64,000 nt of DNA from Microbacterium testaceum (GTDB lineage Bacteria; Actinomycetota; Actinomycetes; Actinomycetales; Microbacteriaceae). Both the position numbers and the translations under genes were made by a program. The stretch spans positions 1-64,000 of the forward strand of contig NZ_BJML01000001.1 of the NCBI RefSeq assembly GCF_006539145.1, in the 5' to 3' direction. Shown here one piece after another: positions 61,648 through 64,000 of the stretch (positions are counted from its first letter, which is position 1; every line of letters starts with the position of its first letter). The notes beneath the pieces were generated by a model. It saw only the letters and a program-made list of their open reading frames with translations. It made no database searches and was not told the DNA's origin.

Positions 61648-63237
61648 TCACGCCGCGGTCTCGCCGGGGGCGAGCGCTGCACGGGCCGTCTTGCCGAGGA
61701 TGACGAAATCGCCCAGCAGGGTCCAGTTCTCCACGTAGGACAGATCGAGCCGAACCGAATCCTCCCAGGAGAGGGAGGACCGGCCGCTGACCTGCCACAG
61801 ACCGGTGATGCCGGGCTTGGCGAGGAAGCGTCGGTGGACGTGGTCGGCGTAGACAGCCACCTCGGAAGGCAACGGGGGCCGCGGCCCGACGAGGGACATC
61901 GAACCGCCGATGACGTTGAAGAGCTGGGGGAGTTCGTCGAGGCTGAACTTGCGCATGACGCGTCCGATCGGCGTGACCCGCGGATCGTTCTTCATCTTGA
62001 ACAGCACCTCGTTGCCCGAATCGCGGTGCTGCGCGGCTAGCTGGGCGCGCAGCTCCTCGGCGTTGACGACCATCGAGCGGAACTTGAACATGGTGAACTC
62101 GCGACCGCGGAAGCCCACGCGGATCTGTCGGAACAAGACAGGTCCCTCGCTCGACAGGCGCACCGCGATGGCCAGGAAGAGCAGGATCGGGCTGAGGAGC
62201 ACGACACCGACGCTCGCCGCGAGAAGGTCGACGGACCTCTTCAGGAAGCTCTGCCCCCTCGAGAACTTGGGCGTCTCCACGTGGATGAGGGGTAGACCCG
62301 CGACGGGCCTGGTGTGCAAGCGCGGGCCGGCGATGTCGACGATGCTCGGGGCCAGGACGAGATGCTGGCGGCCGGCCTCCAGGCTCCATGAGATCTCCTT
62401 CACCTTCTCGGCGGGGAGCTCATCGGCGCTGGTGATGGCGACCGTGTCGGCGCTGGTCGCCTGCAATGCCCGCGTCACGTCGCCGACGTGGCCCATCACG
62501 GGGATGGAGGTGCCGGGGATGGTGTCAGCGGTCTTCCCGTTCGGCACGCAGGCGCCGACGACGCGGTATCCCGCACTGGGGTTGCGGGCGAACTCGCGAG
62601 CGAGCTGCGTCACGGAGGGCAGCGACCCGACCAGGAGCACATGGGCGGAGTATCGTCCGCGGGAACGCTGGACCACGAGCCATTGCCGCCACATCCAGCG
62701 GGTGAAGCAGAGGACCAGGATGCCGAGCGGCAGGCTCACCAGAAGATACCCCCGCGCGAGGTCGATCTGGGCGAGGAAAGCGATGATGGCCACGGTTCCG
62801 AACAGTCGGAAGCTGGCGTCGGCGATGCGGACGTACTCCGCCGAACCCGTGCCGATCACGCGGTCGCTGCGTGACTCGACGAAAGCGAGCGACCACATCC
62901 ACGTGACGATGAGGATCGCCGAGAAGGCCCAATACGACAGGTCGCTGATGCGACTGTCGCGGCCCGCGGCGAGCTGGGCGTTTCCCAGTCCGAACCAGAG
63001 GAGCTGGGTGCCGTAGACGACCCAGACGAGGGCGGCGAAGTCGGTCAGCACGAGGTTGCGTCGATAGAGGCCTCGCCACGGATCGCGAACGCGCGCAGGG
63101 GGCGGGGAGGAGGCCGGCGGCATCGGTGGTTCAGCGGGGAGGGACCGCTCGGGCGTCGATGGGCCGAGCGCGGCGGCGGTTCCGCCCGGGTCGGCGTCTG
63201 ATGAAGACCCGCCGGGGCGCAGGCCGGACATCGCCAT
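61648..63237 (-). CDS. Polyprenyl glycosylphosphotransferase (WbaP-like)
   Basis: 529 residues from ATG 63237, 5 nt after GAGAGGGG; the longer frame is untenable. Four to five N-terminal helices and a Rossmann-like domain precede the catalytic sugar-transferase domain: KRSVDLLAASVGVVLLSPILL, VLFRQIRVGFRGREFTMFKFRSM, LDELPQLFNVIGGSMSLVGPRP. It links the first sugar phosphate to undecaprenyl phosphate, starting exopolysaccharide repeat units. The promoter is TTGACG-16-TACTGT with a 20-bp palindrome in the leader. Confidence 0.92.
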   Translation of the reverse strand: MAMSGLRPGGSSSDADPGGTAAALGPSTPERSLPAEPPMPPASSPPPARVRDPWRGLYRRNLVLTDFAALVWVVYGTQLLWFGLGNAQLAAGRDSRISDLSYWAFSAILIVTWMWSLAFVESRSDRVIGTGSAEYVRIADASFRLFGTVAIIAFLAQIDLARGYLLVSLPLGILVLCFTRWMWRQWLVVQRSRGRYSAHVLLVGSLPSVTQLAREFARNPSAGYRVVGACVPNGKTADTIPGTSIPVMGHVGDVTRALQATSADTVAITSADELPAEKVKEISWSLEAGRQHLVLAPSIVDIAGPRLHTRPVAGLPLIHVETPKFSRGQSFLKRSVDLLAASVGVVLLSPILLFLAIAVRLSSEGPVLFRQIRVGFRGREFTMFKFRSMVVNAEELRAQLAAQHRDSGNEVLFKMKNDPRVTPIGRVMRKFSLDELPQLFNVIGGSMSLVGPRPPLPSEVAVYADHVHRRFLAKPGITGLWQVSGRSSLSWEDSVRLDLSYVENWTLLGDFVILGKTARAALAPGETAA

Positions 63238-63254
63238 GTGTGCCCCTCTCGCCT

Positions 63255-63274
63255 TTCCCACGCGCGCGTGGGAA
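63255..63274. promoter_or_regulatory. 20-bp palindrome in the glycosyltransferase leader
   Basis: TTCCCACGCGCGCGTGGGAA is a perfect palindrome just downstream of the minus-strand -10 box and before the ribosome-binding site. It is a likely operator or RNA hairpin. Confidence 0.55.
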
Positions 63275-63285
63275 CCCTCCCGCGA

Positions 63286-63313
63286 ACAGTAACAGGCAAT
63301 GTTCACCCGTCAA
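63286..63313 (-). promoter_or_regulatory. Promoter of the glycosylphosphotransferase gene
   Basis: On the minus strand TTGACG (63313-63308), 16 nt, TACTGT (63291-63286). Transcription would start near 63279, just before the palindrome. Confidence 0.6.
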
Positions 63314-63387
63314 CTCACCCTGCTTTTCTTGTCATACGCAGGAGACGTGAACGTTCGTTGTCCGAGTGCGCTACGACCGGCGACAGG

Positions 63388-63417
63388 TTGGTGGTGCGGC
63401 AGGCGGTCCCTTACACT
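63388..63417 (+). promoter_or_regulatory. Possible PIG-L promoter
   Basis: TTGGTG (63388-63393), 18 nt, TACACT (63412-63417) on the plus strand, giving a leader of about 75 nt to the ATG at 63501. Confidence 0.4.
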
Positions 63418-63500
63418 CGGGCGCGGATCAGCCGTGCCCGGCTGCCTCGAGATCGTGCCGAACGGCGGGGTCGCCATTGCTGGCCGCACGGAAGGTTCCG

Positions 63501-64000
63501 ATGTCCCGCGCCTCGTCGCCGCCGCTTCGCCCCCGCCGCGGGCAGGCCGGTCTGATCGCGGCGATCGCGATCGCTGCGCTGGTGGTCGCCGCGGTCGCCG
63601 GTGTGTTCGCGTTCGCGCTGTTGCGCCCCGAGCCTGCGTCGAGCTCGCCGCCCGCGCCGTCCCCCGAGACGACGACAACGATGCCCGCGGCCTCTCCGAC
63701 ACCCTCACAGACCCCCACGCCGCCGCCGGCGCCTCCGGTCTCGCCGGCCGCGCAGACCTGCGACGGATCGTCGACCCTGATGACCGTCTGGGCGCACCCC
63801 GACGACGACATCATCTTCGCCAATCCGACCATCTCGGATGCGATCGCCGCCGGTCGGTGCGTACGCACCGTGTTCGTCACGGCGGGTGATGCCGGCAAGG
63901 GGATGGACTATGTGCGGGCGCGGGAGCTCGGCATCCTGCGCGCATACAACGCCATGCGTGGCAAGGACGGCGAGTGGGATGCCACGGACATCGCACTCGA
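63501..64000 (+). CDS. PIG-L family deacetylase (3' end outside the window)
   Basis: The frame starts at ATG 63501 after GGAAGG and remains open to the last base; about 166 residues are visible. One N-terminal helix (LIAAIAIAALVVAAVAGVFAFAL) is followed by a Pro/Thr/Ser linker and then the deacetylase domain with WAHPDDDIIF, the AHPDD zinc motif. These enzymes remove N-acetyl groups from GlcNAc-type sugars. The helix suggests an extracytoplasmic enzyme acting on an envelope polysaccharide. Divergent from the glycosylphosphotransferase. Confidence 0.85.
   Translation, partial: MSRASSPPLRPRRGQAGLIAAIAIAALVVAAVAGVFAFALLRPEPASSSPPAPSPETTTTMPAASPTPSQTPTPPPAPPVSPAAQTCDGSSTLMTVWAHPDDDIIFANPTISDAIAAGRCVRTVFVTAGDAGKGMDYVRARELGILRAYNAMRGKDGEWDATDIAL

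Overview
The window is GC-rich, uses GTG and TTG starts freely, and carries a complete actinobacterial str / S10-spc / alpha ribosomal region. The gene content (TerC behind a yybP-ykoY leader, DUF7882-type small proteins beside MarR regulators, GGATGCC-rich sequence) points to the Microbacteriaceae, most likely a Microbacterium. Species cannot be read from the sequence. I saw no rRNA, tRNA, CRISPR array, insertion sequence or prophage.

Layout. 1-2017: the 3' part of an FHA-domain gene overlapping a tail-anchored protein built from 12-residue threonine repeats. 2064-6822: str operon (rpsL, rpsG, fusA, tuf). 6950-7165: a small antitoxin-like protein. 7269-17137: S10-spc operon from rpsJ to rplO, without rpsN. 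17200-20657: secY, adk, map and a DsbA-like oxidoreductase, then a secreted cysteine-rich protein. 21115-25315: infA, rpmJ, rpsM, rpsK, rpoA, rplQ, truA.

25383-35567 holds a nuclease-like protein and a probable envelope/exopolysaccharide block: two related lipoproteins, two membrane proteins with degenerate GGDEF-like C-termini, a PAS-histidine kinase, a processive-type GT2 glycosyltransferase, an OmpR-family response regulator and a membrane-anchored GH6 hydrolase. 35643-37240 holds two DUF7882-like proteins around a MarR gene and a stand-alone sigma region-2 protein. 37414-40884 holds small metabolic genes, an FBP zinc-finger protein and an XRE protein with WGGELPxAPW repeats. 40918-46840 holds an LLM flavoenzyme, TerC, and a TetR/MMPL exporter pair.

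47053-53023: hydrolase, DUF2207 protein, a second MarR/DUF7882 module with coupled small ORFs, and small membrane proteins. 52998-60053: a MalT-like LuxR regulator, small regulators, VanZ and UbiB-like proteins, and a 54-residue zinc ribbon. 60246-64000: start of a polysaccharide cluster (UDP-glucose dehydrogenase, polyprenyl glycosylphosphotransferase, PIG-L deacetylase cut by the window edge).

Two window-wide patterns stand out. About a dozen genes have a TANNNT box only 5-7 nt before the start codon and no Shine-Dalgarno, so they look leaderless. The ribosomal operons instead have good Shine-Dalgarno sites, overlapping stops and starts, and long structured leaders. The strongest candidates for undescribed systems are the FHA plus threonine-repeat pair, the MarR/DUF7882 modules, and the GT2/GH6/two-component locus.
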